Positions 1 through 11,900 of a DNA stretch of 64,000 bases are shown here, piece by piece (position 1 is the first letter of the stretch; each line of letters opens with the position of its first letter). The position numbers and the translations under genes were made by a program. The notes below the pieces were generated by a model, which saw only the letters and a program-made list of their open reading frames with translations, ran no database searches and was not told where the DNA came from. The stretch is taken from contig NC_133666.1 of NCBI RefSeq assembly GCF_037893015.1, positions 225,447,258 to 225,511,257 on the forward strand. Direction: 5' to 3'. This stretch comes from Macrotis lagotis (lineage: Eukaryota; Chordata; Mammalia; Peramelemorphia; Peramelidae).

Positions 1-273
1 CATTAATGGGGAACCTTAGTAGGTTCAAAACAAAAAAAAAGATTGGGGGCAAAGTTCTTTAAATATTCCTATTCCTTAATATAGTTGGATAGTTATTCAT
101 TAATATAATTAGATAGTTATTATATTAACTATTCAATCTCATACCATAGTCAGTGATTTCTATGTTGGGAACTGAATTGCTATAAACAACACAATGATGG
201 ATTTTAGTATTGATCTTTTTTGTCCTCTCCAAAAGTAAGGAGGAAGAAATATTATAAATGGGAGAATGCAGTT

Positions 274-490
274 AGGGGGCACGATGGATAAAATTTAGGA
301 CCTGAAGTCAGGAAATCCAGTCACATTCACTTATTGTCTTTATGACCCTGTACAAGTCACTTAACCTCTGTTTGCTTCAGTTTACCAATTTGTTAAATGA
401 GGATAATAACAGCATCTATCTCCCAGGTTTCTTAGGAGGATCAAATGAGATAATAACTGTAAAATGCTTAGCTGTCAGTTACTTACTCCA
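274..490 (+). repeat. THER1/MIR-type SINE
   Basis: A tRNA-like head ('gcacgatggata') is followed by the CORE segment ('caagtcacttaacctctg', 'ttaaatgaggataataac') and an L2-like 3' part ('ggatcaaatgagataata'). That order is the marsupial Ther-1/MIR layout. It is diverged and old, and the A-box is degraded. The first 270 bases of the window are AT-rich with no feature I can name. Confidence 0.75.
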
Positions 491-1049
491 CTGATGTTAA
501 CTTGCATTGTTGTTATGATAATATAGATTGGAGGTAAAAGTTAAATGAGCAATAATAGTCAAGGTAAATAGGATGAACTCATCTATTAAATGAAGGTGGA
601 GGTGGAATGGATTAGAAAACTCAATAATATGCCATGTAAAAGAAATACATTAAAAACATAAAGATTATTTTGGTTGGGACCTTTTATTTCACTGGTGTTG
701 GAAACTTCCACTGAAACTCCCTCTACCAATGTCTCATAATTCTATTATGACCCACTGACTCTTTAGAGATCCATGTACCATTAAATGAGGGATTGGTATA
801 TCATTAAGCCTCAGATATATAAAACAATTGGAGGAATAATTATGATGTCATATAAAGCAATAGTAAGATCAGATAGTTAACAGAGTCAAATTAAGAAAAT
901 ACTTTATGATTAAGGTCACCATTATAATTGCAAAAATATATGTGTACCGAATGGTATGATATTGAATTGCTTAAGAGAATAATTATAGGTGGCTCCAATA
1001 TACTTCTAGATGACGTACATAAATTCAACAGAAAAATAAAAAAGAATAA

Positions 1050-1640
1050 ATTAATATCTGAATAAAATGTTCAAACTTTGATGATTATTGAATGGAAAAA
1101 TTAGGGATTATAACCATTTTAATCATTATCTATTACTGTGATAAAAATAAACATCTATTATTAGACCATAAAGAACTAAAAATAAATATAGACAGAATAG
1201 TGAATAGTTCTTTATAGGCTATAATGCAAGGAAATTATGAGCAATATGGGAGTATTAACAAAGGATACAAATTTAAAGAGACTAAATAATGCCATCTTTA
1301 ATACTGAATGAATCAAAGAACAACTCATACAAACTATAAATAAGTATTAGTGAAAATGTGAACAATGAGACAGCACACCAAGATTTAAGAGCTGTAGTAG
1401 AGAATAGCAAAGGGAAAATTACATATCTTTGAAAACAGATTAGAAAGAGAACAATGAATTGCACATGCAAATAAAACAAAATCTTGAAAATCAGCAAACT
1501 ATCAAAGCAAACAAAAAGTAAAATGTTGAAAATAGCAGAGAAAACAAAAAGACAAAAACAAAGAATTAGTTCTTGGAAAAGAGGATTTTTTGGAATAAAA
1601 AACTTTATTTAGTAGCAACTATAAGCATGACACTATGCTA
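1050..1640 (+). mobile_element. L1 ORF2 fragment (endonuclease-RT linker region)
   Basis: The stretch around 1295-1580 follows the sense strand of marsupial L1 ORF2 ('gaatcaaagaacaa', 'caatgagacagcacacca', 'aatagcaaagggaaaatt'). This lies between the endonuclease and RT domains. It is an old, heavily mutated fragment with no long open frame. The region from 490 to 1050 is AT-rich and I see nothing definite in it. Confidence 0.6.
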
Positions 1641-1745
1641 AATAATACTTTATATTAATCTCACTTGATTTTTACCTTAACTTTGTTATCAGCTTCATTT
1701 ACAGATTTAAGGAAACTAAGGCAGACATAGGTTAATTAATTACTG
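1615..1745 (-). repeat. MIR fragment
   Basis: The reverse-strand MIR core is recognisable ('tttacagatttaaggaaactaaggcagaca', compare 'ttacagatgaggaaactgag'). It is short and diverged. Confidence 0.45.
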
Positions 1746-1999
1746 TTGAAACAAATTGTTCTCATCTATTCATTCTATTAGAGGAAGTCTTCACACACTT
1801 GAGATAGATATCCTCCTAACTTACCCATGGGTGCAAGCAACCAAAGTCGCTTACCCTCAACCTGATTTAGTCTGTCTACTGAAATGGTTTACAAGGATGT
1901 GCTGTGCATGCTATAGCTTCTTGGAGCCAAAAGTAAGAGTTGAGTGCCATGAAAAGTGAATGAATAGCCTTCATAAGGGCTCAGCAAGTCCTCACATCT

Positions 2000-2350
2000 C
2001 TAGTGTCTTCCTTGAACACCCCATCTACCCACTATGTGCCAATCATTGTGATAAACAGTGGGCTACAAATATAGGCATAAATATAGACAGTCCCTGCTCT
2101 CAAGGAGCTTGCATTATAATGAGGGATGATAACCCGCAATAAGAACCTGAAAATGAAGATGTGATAAAGAAGGTATTCAACAGGAGTGAGAGACTGAGAG
2201 GATGGGTATGGAAAGTCTGTTGTGCAGCCTACAAGAGGAATAAGACCTGATTTGCCTGGGTGTTCTCCTTAAAAGTTCTATGAGGAATCATCGAATAAGG
2301 GGGAGAGGTTACAAGGGCAAAGGGTACTTCCAGGAATTGAAGTCTAGGGC
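2000..2350 (+). repeat. Ancient mammalian interspersed repeat, family not assigned
   Basis: The text 'ctatgtgccaatcattgtga', then 'cagtccctgctctcaaggag', then 'cttgcattataatgaggg' follows a very common mammalian repeat motif ('tgtgccaggcactgtgct', 'ccctgccctcaaggagctta'). Related pieces sit at 17390-17720, 39120-39260, 48365-48430 and 51130-51215. It may be L3/CR1-derived, but I cannot settle the family by eye. Confidence 0.5.
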
Positions 2351-2419
2351 TGGAATATACCGTACTTCTAGGATGAAGAGATTTCTGGGCCATGATAGAA
2401 AATTTCAGGAAAGAGTAAT

Positions 2420-3860
2420 GAGGAGAGGAATTAGGTGATCCTGGTCTGTTTACTTGTATTTCTACAGTTTTCATCCTCACCCATACTCACTTCCTAGTGT
2501 TCCCTTTGCTTCACTCTTGTTTCCTTCTTTGATTTTCTTTCATATCCCATCATTCAGACCTGGGAGCATGAGCACGTGGACTATGATTCTCCTATCTCAT
2601 TCAAGAAAAGTGAAAAACAGAAAGGATGACTTTCCTGAGATAATAAAGTTAAGTGTCTGAGATGGTATTTTAATCATTCCTACTCCAAGTCCAAGATCCT
2701 AGCTGCCTATGCCATGGTTCTGGAAAGGATTTTTCCCATAAGGTATATTGGCAAGTTAAAGCCTGCAGATCTGATATTATACAGTAAAGGGATAACCACA
2801 AAAGAATTCTATTTAAGTTTTGATAGGCGTTGTTCTTTTCCAGATGTGGAACAATAGGAACATCCAAAACTTCTAGGTCCAGCTTCTAGTTTGGACTCAG
2901 CCCAACCTCTAATCACTGCTCTTTACAATCCAGCAGAATCACTAGCCCCATAGGTTATCTCTCCACCTCTCTTCTAGTAGTACTCAGATGAAGGAGTAGA
3001 CCAAAGCCCAGTCCACCTCTCTCTCTATATAACACCCTTAGATCCCAAATTTCTAAATTCATCTGCTCCCCCTCTATTCTAGGGTTTTCTTTATTTCTCT
3101 TTTTCCTTTTTTATATTTATTGATTACTGGCCATTTAGGTGAAATTTGTACCCAGCCCTCTCCACTTGTTTTTCCTTCCTATTCCCCTTCGGCTGTAATC
3201 CCATCATGTCCCATTTCAATTTGGCTATAATCTGGATTGCTATGGTCACCCAGTTCTAATATGGCAATGACCATGAATGACCTTTTTGAACATGCCAAGT
3301 TTGTCTAATATACAGGTCACTGGGTCCCTTATCATGTATTAGTCTTTAATTGAGTGTCCTCTTTAAAAGTAAGAAAACTGAGTCATTTACCACTATCATT
3401 TTGCCAACTGCTACTTGTGCCTAGTGTGGATGTTATGATCTGAGCCAGTATGATGGAGAGGATTTGCCTTCTTCTACTACTTCTCTTTTACTCAAGCATT
3501 GAGAAATGGGTTTAGGGTATTTATTTGTGTTCTATGTTGTTCTAAAATTCAAGTTCCAGAGGGGATCTTTATAGGATCTGGAAATTTAAGCCAGGGTGAC
3601 CCAGTGCCAGGATTCCAAGTGGGGTAATGCAATGAGCCAGTCCAACATGAAAGCCCTAAGAAGCAAGGGTATTCAGGACTCAAACTTGGTAGTTTTGGAT
3701 TTGGAATGGAGACTGTGTTCTGCAGGAACTAAGCTAAAATAAGAACCTAGCCTACTTTCTCTCCCCAGGGTCTGAGATGGTTTAGGTAAAAGAAGATGTA
3801 TCTCCTATGAGTTGGGAAAGCAATTCAGTATGTCTGTGATTATGCATTTTGAAGTAAATA
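2420..3860. other. Repeat-poor stretch, no gene recognised
   Basis: About 1.4 kb without a recognisable SINE, LINE or exon. It has pyrimidine-rich patches (around 2460-2560 and 3060-3200) but no splice-site-bounded open frame that resembles a protein family. Confidence 0.4.
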
Positions 3861-3869
3861 TTCCTTTGT

Positions 3870-4058
3870 AAAAAATGTTAACTGGACTGGAACTGGCCTT
3901 TAACCTGTGGGTGACCTGAGTCGAAACAAGGCAGGTTAGAGAAAAGAGAGTTAGGTCAGAAACAGAGTTTAATTAATTTCAGAGGGAAGAAAATGATACC
4001 TGCAGGCAGAAGCTTCCTCTCTTAAGAAGGATGATGCTGGGACCACTTACATACTTAT

Positions 4059-4104
<46 letters not shown>

Positions 4105-4620
4105 ATATATGTATGTGGGGGGGGTTGACCCAAAACAATCATTTTTAGATTTTGAGATAGTTCTCATGGTTGGCATTTCTTGCGACAATACAGACATTCT
4201 TGGGTCCTGTGGGGATAATCTCAATTCTTGGGGATCATGATTACTCTGAGAAGTACTGAATCAGAGTTCTGTAATGGACAGATGAGTACAAAGAACAGGG
4301 ATTGTGAGTATGTCAGATATGTGATGAAGGCTGACTCTCTGGTGGCTGGGAAATAGGGGGAAAATCCCTCAGGGAACACCTGATGCTGGTCAAAGCAATA
4401 CATTTTTCCAGAGGGCGAGGTCATCCAAAAAACAAAGGATTATTGTTATACCAAGCTCAGGCTTTATCTCCGAGAAACAGGGTGTCTCCCAAAAGATTTT
4501 GTCAAAGATCTTGTATTACATGACTGTGTGCTTTGGAATTCTCTTCTCTAGGGAACAACTTTTCTTCTATCTTGGTGCTCTTTCTCGAACATTCTATTTA
4601 TTAGTCCTCAGTGAGACCTA
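3870..4620 (-). mobile_element. Possible solo LTR-like fragment (endogenous retrovirus kin)
   Basis: Read on the minus strand, the low-coordinate end has an 'attaaactctgtttctgac' motif like the polyadenylation/R-U5 part of many LTRs, and the stretch is internally unlike its neighbours. No flanking duplication and no internal region is visible, so this is a tentative fossil. A CA microsatellite interrupts it. Confidence 0.25.
4067..4102. repeat. (AC)18 microsatellite
   Basis: Pure AC dinucleotide run, followed by 'tcatatatgtatgtg' and an eight-base G run at about 4118-4125. Open frames read across it (poly Thr-His or Cys-Val) are artefacts. Confidence 0.95.
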
Positions 4621-5380
4621 ACTGACCCAGTCACATTTCTCTAACACAATATGCCCAGAAGGGCAGTTGGAATATTTCTTTTTCTTACTATTATTTCTAG
4701 AATCTCCAGTTACCTTTTTCAAAGCCCACCCAATTAAAATCTTCACACCTATTGAAATAATTTTAATATAGCAACCTGTAAGTAGTTCAATACCCGAGTT
4801 ACCACCTTCCTTTCCTCCCCAGCTCTTCATCTTATTCTTGGGAACTTTACTGTCCACTTAGATGCTCCCTTAAATCGCAATTCATCACCTTCCCTAACTG
4901 TTATCACTCCATTTTAGCCACGGATAGAAATGGTCATACATTAGATATCTTCAGTATGCTTAAATAATCTATTTTCCTAATTAGAAACACATATTCTCCT
5001 GACCATAACCTCTTCTTATTCCCCTTTTTTCTATACTTTCTTTATTCTAAATTTGCTTTTCACCCTGAAAAAGATCTTGAAAAAAAGACCTTCAATCTCT
5101 CACCCTTAGGTGCTGGGCCTTTACTTTTCTCCCAATAATAATCCAATATTTAGCTATTTAAACTCTAAATGTCCAAAGGCAATCACCCTTTCCATTAGAT
5201 CTGGTATTTTAAAAAAATTCCTTTAGACATGTGTATCCACATATTTCTGAAGATTATAGCTAACTCAAATACAATGGTAGATAGGTTTATAATATTCAAA
5301 TTGTTTTTCTCCTTGAAGTTTTGAGATCCAAACTCATTCAGTATTATTCCCACAATATACTGGCCTTTGTGTTGTGACAA
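4620..5380. other. AT-rich stretch, nothing identified
   Basis: Pyrimidine-rich, AT-rich sequence with no open frame that resembles a protein and no SINE head. It may include L2-like debris near 4860-5200 ('cccaataataatccaatatt') but this is too diverged to call. Confidence 0.35.
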
Positions 5381-5382
5381 TC

Positions 5383-5545
5383 TTAGGAAGTAGATTTGGA
5401 GTCAGAACACTTGGATTTGAATCCTAGATCTGCTCCTTATACCCATGAGAACTTCAGCTACTCTCTTATTCTCTCTGGAATCCAATTTTCTTTATTTGTA
5501 AAATGACAGGGTTAAATTAGATGACTTGTAAATTCTCTTTCATGT
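5383..5545 (+). repeat. MIR SINE
   Basis: The head-and-core order is visible: 'ttggagtcagaacacttgga', 'ttgaatcctagatctgctcc', 'tttatttgtaaaatgaca', 'ttaaattagatgacttgtaa'. Diverged. Confidence 0.7.
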
Positions 5546-5664
5546 TAAAAATCAAACAAAAAAACTGGTAGATTTGGGCTTTAGAGTTCTAACTGTTTAA
5601 TTCTTTCCGCATCATAGAAACTCAGAGTGGGATAAGACCTTAGATGTCATTGAGTGGGTTTATA

Positions 5665-5910
5665 CATAGCTAAATGCAGCAGTGGACAGAGAACTGGGTC
5701 TGGAGTTAGGGAGACTTGAATTCACATTCAGCTGGGTGACCCTGGGCAAGTCACTCAACCTCTGTCTGGTTTAGGTTCCTTATCTGTATAATGGGGGTAA
5801 TAATAGATTGTTATGAGAATTAAATGAGATAATATTTGTCAAACACTTAACAGACTATCTGGCATATAGGAGGTACTCTACAAATACTTATTATTATTAT
5901 TGTCATTCTC
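5665..5910 (+). repeat. THER1 SINE, near full length
   Basis: The complete order is present: 'agcagtggacagagaactgg', 'gtgaccctgggcaagtcact', 'ataatgggggtaataataga', 'aattaaatgagataatattt', ending in 'ggtactctacaaatacttattatt' (split here only by description). The 3' part is L2-like, as expected for Ther-1/MIR. Confidence 0.8.
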
Positions 5911-5924
5911 TTGAAGACTTTTTA

Positions 5925-6165
5925 AGGAACTCTATTCACTTTTGGATAGCTGTAATTTTTTCCCATGTTTGTCATGTTGTGAAAGAAAACACAGATTTAA
6001 AAAATCCAACAACAATAAGAAAAATTAAAAAAAATGCTTGGATCTACATGCAGACTCCATTAATTCTTTCTCTGGGGATGGATAGCATTTTTCATCCTAA
6101 GTCCTTTGGAATTGTCTTGTATCATTATATTGCTGAGAATACATAGCTCTAATTGTTAAGAAACT
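5925..6165 (-). mobile_element. L1 3'-end fragment
   Basis: On the minus strand this matches the 3' region of a common marsupial L1 type. On the plus strand one sees 'gcagactccattaattcttt', 'ctctggggatggatagcatt' and 'tttggaattgtcttgtatca'. The same block recurs at 15905-16665, and the sense version is at 26120-26200. Confidence 0.65.
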
Positions 6166-6360
6166 TTTCCTTGCATTGAGTTTCAATCTGCCTTTCTGCA
6201 AATTCTAGTTTTTCTCATGACAGGCTTTCAAACAATTAAAGAGAGCTATCATATCCTTCTAAGTTCACTCAATTAAAGTTTTCCACCCAAACAGAATTAT
6301 GGGGCAGTATAATGACAGCCTCCAGATTATATTTTTTCTCTTTTCTCAAGGAGTTCAGTA
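6165..6360. mobile_element. CR1/L3-like fragment
   Basis: The pieces 'aaacttttccttgcattgag', 'caatctgcctttctgcaaat' and 'aattaaagagagctatcata' follow a recognisable CR1/L3-type motif order. I am not certain of the strand. Confidence 0.45.
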
Positions 6361-6484
6361 CCTGACTGACCATCTCCTCCCTAAACCCTCCCCTTATACT
6401 AGGGGTCTCTAATATCCACTTAGGTATCTCAAATATCTGAATTCCTAATTTCCTCAGTCTCCTTAACTTCCAAAACCTGTTCTT

Positions 6485-6638
6485 TTTTTTTTAGGATTTT
6501 TGCAAGGCAAATGGGGTTAAGTGGCTTGCCCAAGGCCACACAGCTAGGTAATTGTTAAGTGTCTGAGACCGGATTTGAACCCAAGTACTCCTGACTTCAG
6601 GGCTGGTGCTTTATCCACTGCGCCACCTAGCCACCCCG
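6485..6638 (-). mobile_element. WSINE1-like SINE, young, with target-site duplication
   Basis: Reverse-strand copy running from the T-rich complement of the A tail to 'ccacctagccacccc' at the head. It is flanked by an exact 14-bp direct repeat, aaaacctgttcttt, at 6472-6485 and 6639-6652. The A-rich tail and the duplication length fit placement by L1 machinery. It is only mildly diverged from other copies in this window. Confidence 0.9.
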
Positions 6639-6659
6639 AAAACCTGTTCTTTCACTTAA

Positions 6660-7250
6660 CCTCAACTAGGCATAAGAATTGTGAAACCCAATGGTTTGCA
6701 CAAATGTTCTACTCCCCTAATTACAAATTTTGACATTCAACTATCTGAACATAACATCCTATAATTCTACTTCTTTTCTATGTTTCACCCCTCCTACATT
6801 TAGTGTTTGCCCTCATGGAGATCTCTGATCCCTCCATCCCTTGGTATTTTCTTGTCATTCATTATCCATGCTTTCCCTTCACTTTCCTCCCTCTCCAACC
6901 TTAACCTAACCTAATATTTAGCTATTTCAACTCTACACTGTCTTTTGTTCTTGAATCCAAAACTCTTGTGTCCCTTTGCCATTCTTTTCTTGCCAAACTC
7001 AATACTGGAAATTACTCCCACCAACTAAACTCTTACTCATAAGCTGATTAACAGTGTGAGGGAGTTACATAACCATACTGAATGGATACTTTACAAATTC
7101 AAAATTTTCAATCTTAACTGGGCCCTCACTTCAACAAGGCAATATTCTTATTCTTCTCTTCTTGCTTATTTATTTCACTCACCACAGAAATTTTTGCAAA
7201 TTTTCTTTTCTCTTCTCAAATTTCCTCCTCCCACTCCCTGTCCAGTTGTG
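6660..7250. other. Pyrimidine-rich unique stretch
   Basis: AT- and C/T-rich sequence between the SINE and the RACK1 retrocopy. It may contain L2 debris ('cccttcactttcctccctct'), but no gene or clear repeat boundary is visible. Confidence 0.35.
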
Positions 7251-7266
7251 GACCTTGTTTTTTTTT
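7251..7266. repeat. Left target-site duplication and poly-A of the RACK1 retrocopy
   Basis: gaccttgtttttt at 7251-7263 matches gaccttgtttttt at 8361-8373. The extra T bases up to 7266 are the complement of the retrocopy's A tail, so the exact junction is ambiguous by a few bases. Confidence 0.9.
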
Positions 7267-8360
<1,094 letters not shown>

Positions 8361-8373
8361 GACCTTGTTTTTT
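8361..8373. repeat. Right target-site duplication of the RACK1 retrocopy
   Basis: This is the second copy of the 13-bp repeat. On the minus strand the junction reads aaaTT/AAAAAACAAGGTC, which fits the known L1 endonuclease preference TT/AAAA. The insertion therefore looks L1-mediated. Confidence 0.88.
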
Positions 8374-8440
8374 AATTTGTTGATAAAATCGAGACTATTC
8401 TACATGAGGTTCATTTCTCCCATTCTCTTCATCTTAAGGG

Positions 8441-8735
8441 TAAGTTAGATGGTACAATGGATAGAGTGGATAGAATCTCCTGAAGTCAGAAGGTCCTGAG
8501 TTCAAATTTGACCTCAGATACTTATTAGATGTGTGACCTTGGGCAATTACTTAACCCTGACCTAGGGTTATCTCCAGTCATCTTGATTCATATAGTTGGT
8601 TACAGAGGAGAAAGTGAGGCTGTTGACTAGTGACTTAACATAGCATGTCCTGACTCAAATCCAATTCATGTGTGTATCATGGTATTATCTCTTGGCCTTC
8701 TTTGAGATTGGAGGACAAAAAAAATAAAACAAACA
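8441..8735 (+). mobile_element. Mar-1-like SINE ('gaaggacaaacatc' tail class)
   Basis: The tRNA-like head 'ggtacaatggatagagtgga' and B-box region 'ctgagttcaaatttgacctc' are followed by the CORE and by the body 'tccagtcatcttgattcata', 'gaggagaaagtgaggctg'. The tail 'ggaggacaaa...acaaacatc' resembles the RTE-type SINE tail. Other members are at 16238, 50160, 54533 and 59437. Confidence 0.8.
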
Positions 8736-8739
8736 TCAT

Positions 8740-10330
8740 TCTTTTCATTTTAAAACCTCTTGCACCACTCTTTCTCCTTTTACCTCAATATCTGACAAAG
8801 AGGCAGTTTTTCTCATTCTGAGACCAATCTCTCTCTCTGTGTATTTGATCAAATCCCCTCCTGTCTTCTCTAGCAGGTTGTAACCATAATCAGTCCCCTT
8901 TTCTTAGATCTTCAACTTCTCCCTATCAGTTGGTTCTTTCCCTACTGTTTTCAAACATGCTTGTCTCTCCTTGGCTTAAAAAGCCTTCAATAGACCACTA
9001 TCTCTCTGTACTATTATCCCTTACCTCTCCTTTCTCAGTCAAACTCCCTGAAAAAGTTGTATTTATTTGCTTTCTTCACTTTTCTCCCATTTATTCAATC
9101 CTTTGCAATCTGGCTTTTGACTTCTTAACTGAAACTGCTTTCTCAAAATTATCAATGATCTCTTGCCAAATCTGATCTCTTTTTTTTCCAGATAAAACCT
9201 TCCTGATCTCTTTATTGAATTTTATACTGTTGATTACATTGTTCTTCTGAATATTATTTTCTGTCTGGGTTTATGTGAAAATGCTTTCTCCTGATTTGCC
9301 TCCCACCTGTCCAAGTGCTTTTTAATTGTCCTTTGCTGGCTTGTCATCCAAACCATAACCACTATTTCAGGTAGTTCCCTAATTTTTTTTCCTGGGTCTT
9401 TTTCTTTCCTCTTCCTCTATTCCCTTTTGATAACCTCATCTGCTCCCATGGGTTTAACAGACATTTTTATGCAGATTATTCCTAGATTGACATATCAACC
9501 CCCCGATTTATTCCTAAACAATAATAGTTTATTGGACACTTCAAACTGGATTTTCCAAAGACATCTGAATCTAAACATATGCAAAGCTTGAATTATTTAC
9601 CTTTTCTCATAAGCTCTCCTCTTCTAAAATTCATTTTTCCCCTATCAAAGTTATTCTTTCTTCTGGTCTTTCAAAGTTAATAACTTTGATATTATCCTTA
9701 ACTTCTTATTCTCTCTCACTCTGACCATCCATTCATTTCCTGGATCTTGTCTTTTTTTTTTTTTATTCACAATATCTTTCACATCCAACCCCTTTCGAAA
9801 GAGGTATCCCATAAATTCAGGTCCTCATCACCTTTGTCCTAGATTATTAGCAGTAGTGTCCTAATTGGTTTAGGTGTCCTTCTTTAACTCTAATCCATTG
9901 TACTTATTGCTGGCAAACAATTATCCTTAAACACAGATCTGACCAAGTGTTTACTTAACTCCAGTGGCTTCTTATTGTCTCTACGGTAAAATAAAAAAAC
10001 TGCTTTGCTAAGTTTTTAAATCTCTAAACAATCTGGCTCTAACCTATTTAATCTCATTGGACATTCCTCTCGTCTCCACACTCTGTAATCCAGTCAAATT
10101 GACATTGTCTATGTTCTTCACATATGGTTCTCCATCTCCTGTTTCTGTGCATTTGTATTAGCTATCACATGTGTCTGGAATGTACTCTTTCCAACTTCAA
10201 CTTCTGCCTTATAGCATATCTCTTTTCCCATAAGGTGAGGTTCCATCATCATAGAAATTCATGTTTCTATCTGATAGATTATCTCACTAAATCAGGATCA
10301 CTCTAAGAACTCTCCCCTTACATTAAGTAA
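8740..10330 (+). mobile_element. L2/CR1-clade LINE fragment spanning RT to C-terminus
   Basis: Sense-strand L2-type ORF2. The motif order from about 9270 includes 'cctcccacctgtccaagtgc', 'tcctgggtctttttctttcc' and 'ctcatctgctcccatgggtt'. The RT catalytic box at about 9468 reads YADY where L2 has YADD. Further on come 'acagatctgaccaagtg', 'ctccagtggcttcttattgt' and 'aacaatctggctctaaccta', the usual C-terminal region. There are many stops; it is an ancient dead copy. The pyrimidine-rich look is normal for this family. Confidence 0.75.
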
Positions 10331-10970
10331 CTTGGTAATGTCAGTCAAAACCTCCTGAAATAATCTGTTCTGGTGCCACCTGCTATCTAGCAGTACAGTT
10401 TTCATAAAAAGCTAGTTGTGATTTAGCATGCATGAGCCTATTGTTAAGGAATTGAAAAATCACCTTTCATACCAAATATCATTGCTAATCATAAAGCTCT
10501 ATCCCCCATTAGTTTTTCTGGGAATAAAATTTCCAACCACATCCTTTATCTGAGTGTAAAATGCTATATGAGCTGAAAGTGACATTTATGTGTTTGTAGA
10601 TTCCTTTTAGACTTTTTATTTTTAATATAATTAAATGCTGTTCTAATAATGCTAACAAAAGTTGGAGAAAGATTTCTCATTGACAGTTTAAGAGTGACTC
10701 TTAAGTTTCATAGTACCATTAAAGAAGACAATGGAGTGGCTGCTGCCAAATTTGATCTGTATTTTTACTCTATTTCCTTGATAGTATATTACTTCACTTC
10801 TCTCATCTGGACTTAAACCTTTCCTGTACTATTGGTTAAATTGATTTTGGTGATGAAATTGGCTTTATTTTGTTACCCTAATTTAGGAGATTTTGTAATG
10901 GCAGAGCTGGATACAACAAGCCCACTATGGGACAACTAATGTTGGCATCTATGATGCTGTGTATGTGTAT

Positions 10971-10974
<4 letters not shown>
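10330..10974. other. Stretch without a recognised feature
   Basis: About 640 bases of AT-rich, non-repetitive-looking sequence. No exon, RNA gene or SINE head is seen. Confidence 0.35.

Positions 10975-11029
<55 letters not shown>
10975..11029. repeat. (TA)n microsatellite, about 55 bp
   Basis: Uninterrupted TA dinucleotide run. Confidence 0.97.
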
Positions 11030-11032
<3 letters not shown>

Positions 11033-11900
11033 CCAGGGTACTTTCCTTCAATAATTCAGCTGCCCATCCATAGTGTATTTCCAGTCTATCTATCTTAGTC
11101 TCTAATTAAAGTAGTTTCTTAATCTTGGCTCTAATGGATCCTAACTTCGTGGGGAATTAAGTGTAGATTCTCATGGTTCCTTCTTTCTCTCCCTCATTTT
11201 CCCTCTCCAATTTCACTTTCTGGTAATGTTAGATTATTTCTTTTCTATTTTTTTCCTATTACTATAAAAGTAATCAGGAGATGGTAGTACCTGCAGTGTC
11301 CTCTCTCTTAGTAAGTCTTTTTACAAATCCATTAGACTATGTCTGCAGTGTCCCAGGAACACTTTTCCTGGACCCAATGAAAGAGTGTGTCCCACAGAGT
11401 CCATTGTTTTTGTTCTTTTGAAAAGATATACTCAGTGACTCCAGGTGGGGGGGTGGTCTTCACAAAGTAAAAAGTTATGAAATTATAAAGTATAAAAAGT
11501 ATGAAAAACAAGCAAAGAATAACTGAAATGGCTCTTCTCTACTTCCTGGGAGGAGTCCTCTCTATCAGATACCTGAAGCATGTGCCTGCAACTTAGGTTG
11601 CTACTTGGTGGAAAAGTTCCTTATTGACTCTTGCCAGTTCTTTTCTATCTGATATTTAACTATGCCATAGCTACATAACTGGTTCACGCTGGTGAAAGAA
11701 GAGACCTTATCAAATTCCTTTTTGAAATCAAATATAGTTTTGAAATTTCAAATCAGGGAGAGAAAGGAGTATTGCCTTGTAAGGGATACTGATATAAAAA
11801 GTTAACAAAGAGTCTATAGCAATATATTGGAAAGAAAAAAAAACAACTCATTGTCATCTGGTTAGGTATGGATCAGAAATATAAGGAAGGTTCAGCCTAT
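11030..11900. other. Stretch without a recognised feature
   Basis: Between the TA repeat and an L1. It includes a short G run near 11447-11453. I see no gene or clear repeat family. Confidence 0.35.

Noticed and set aside
3979-4240. Frames with poly Thr-His and Cys-Val runs
   Set aside because: They are translations of the AC microsatellite.
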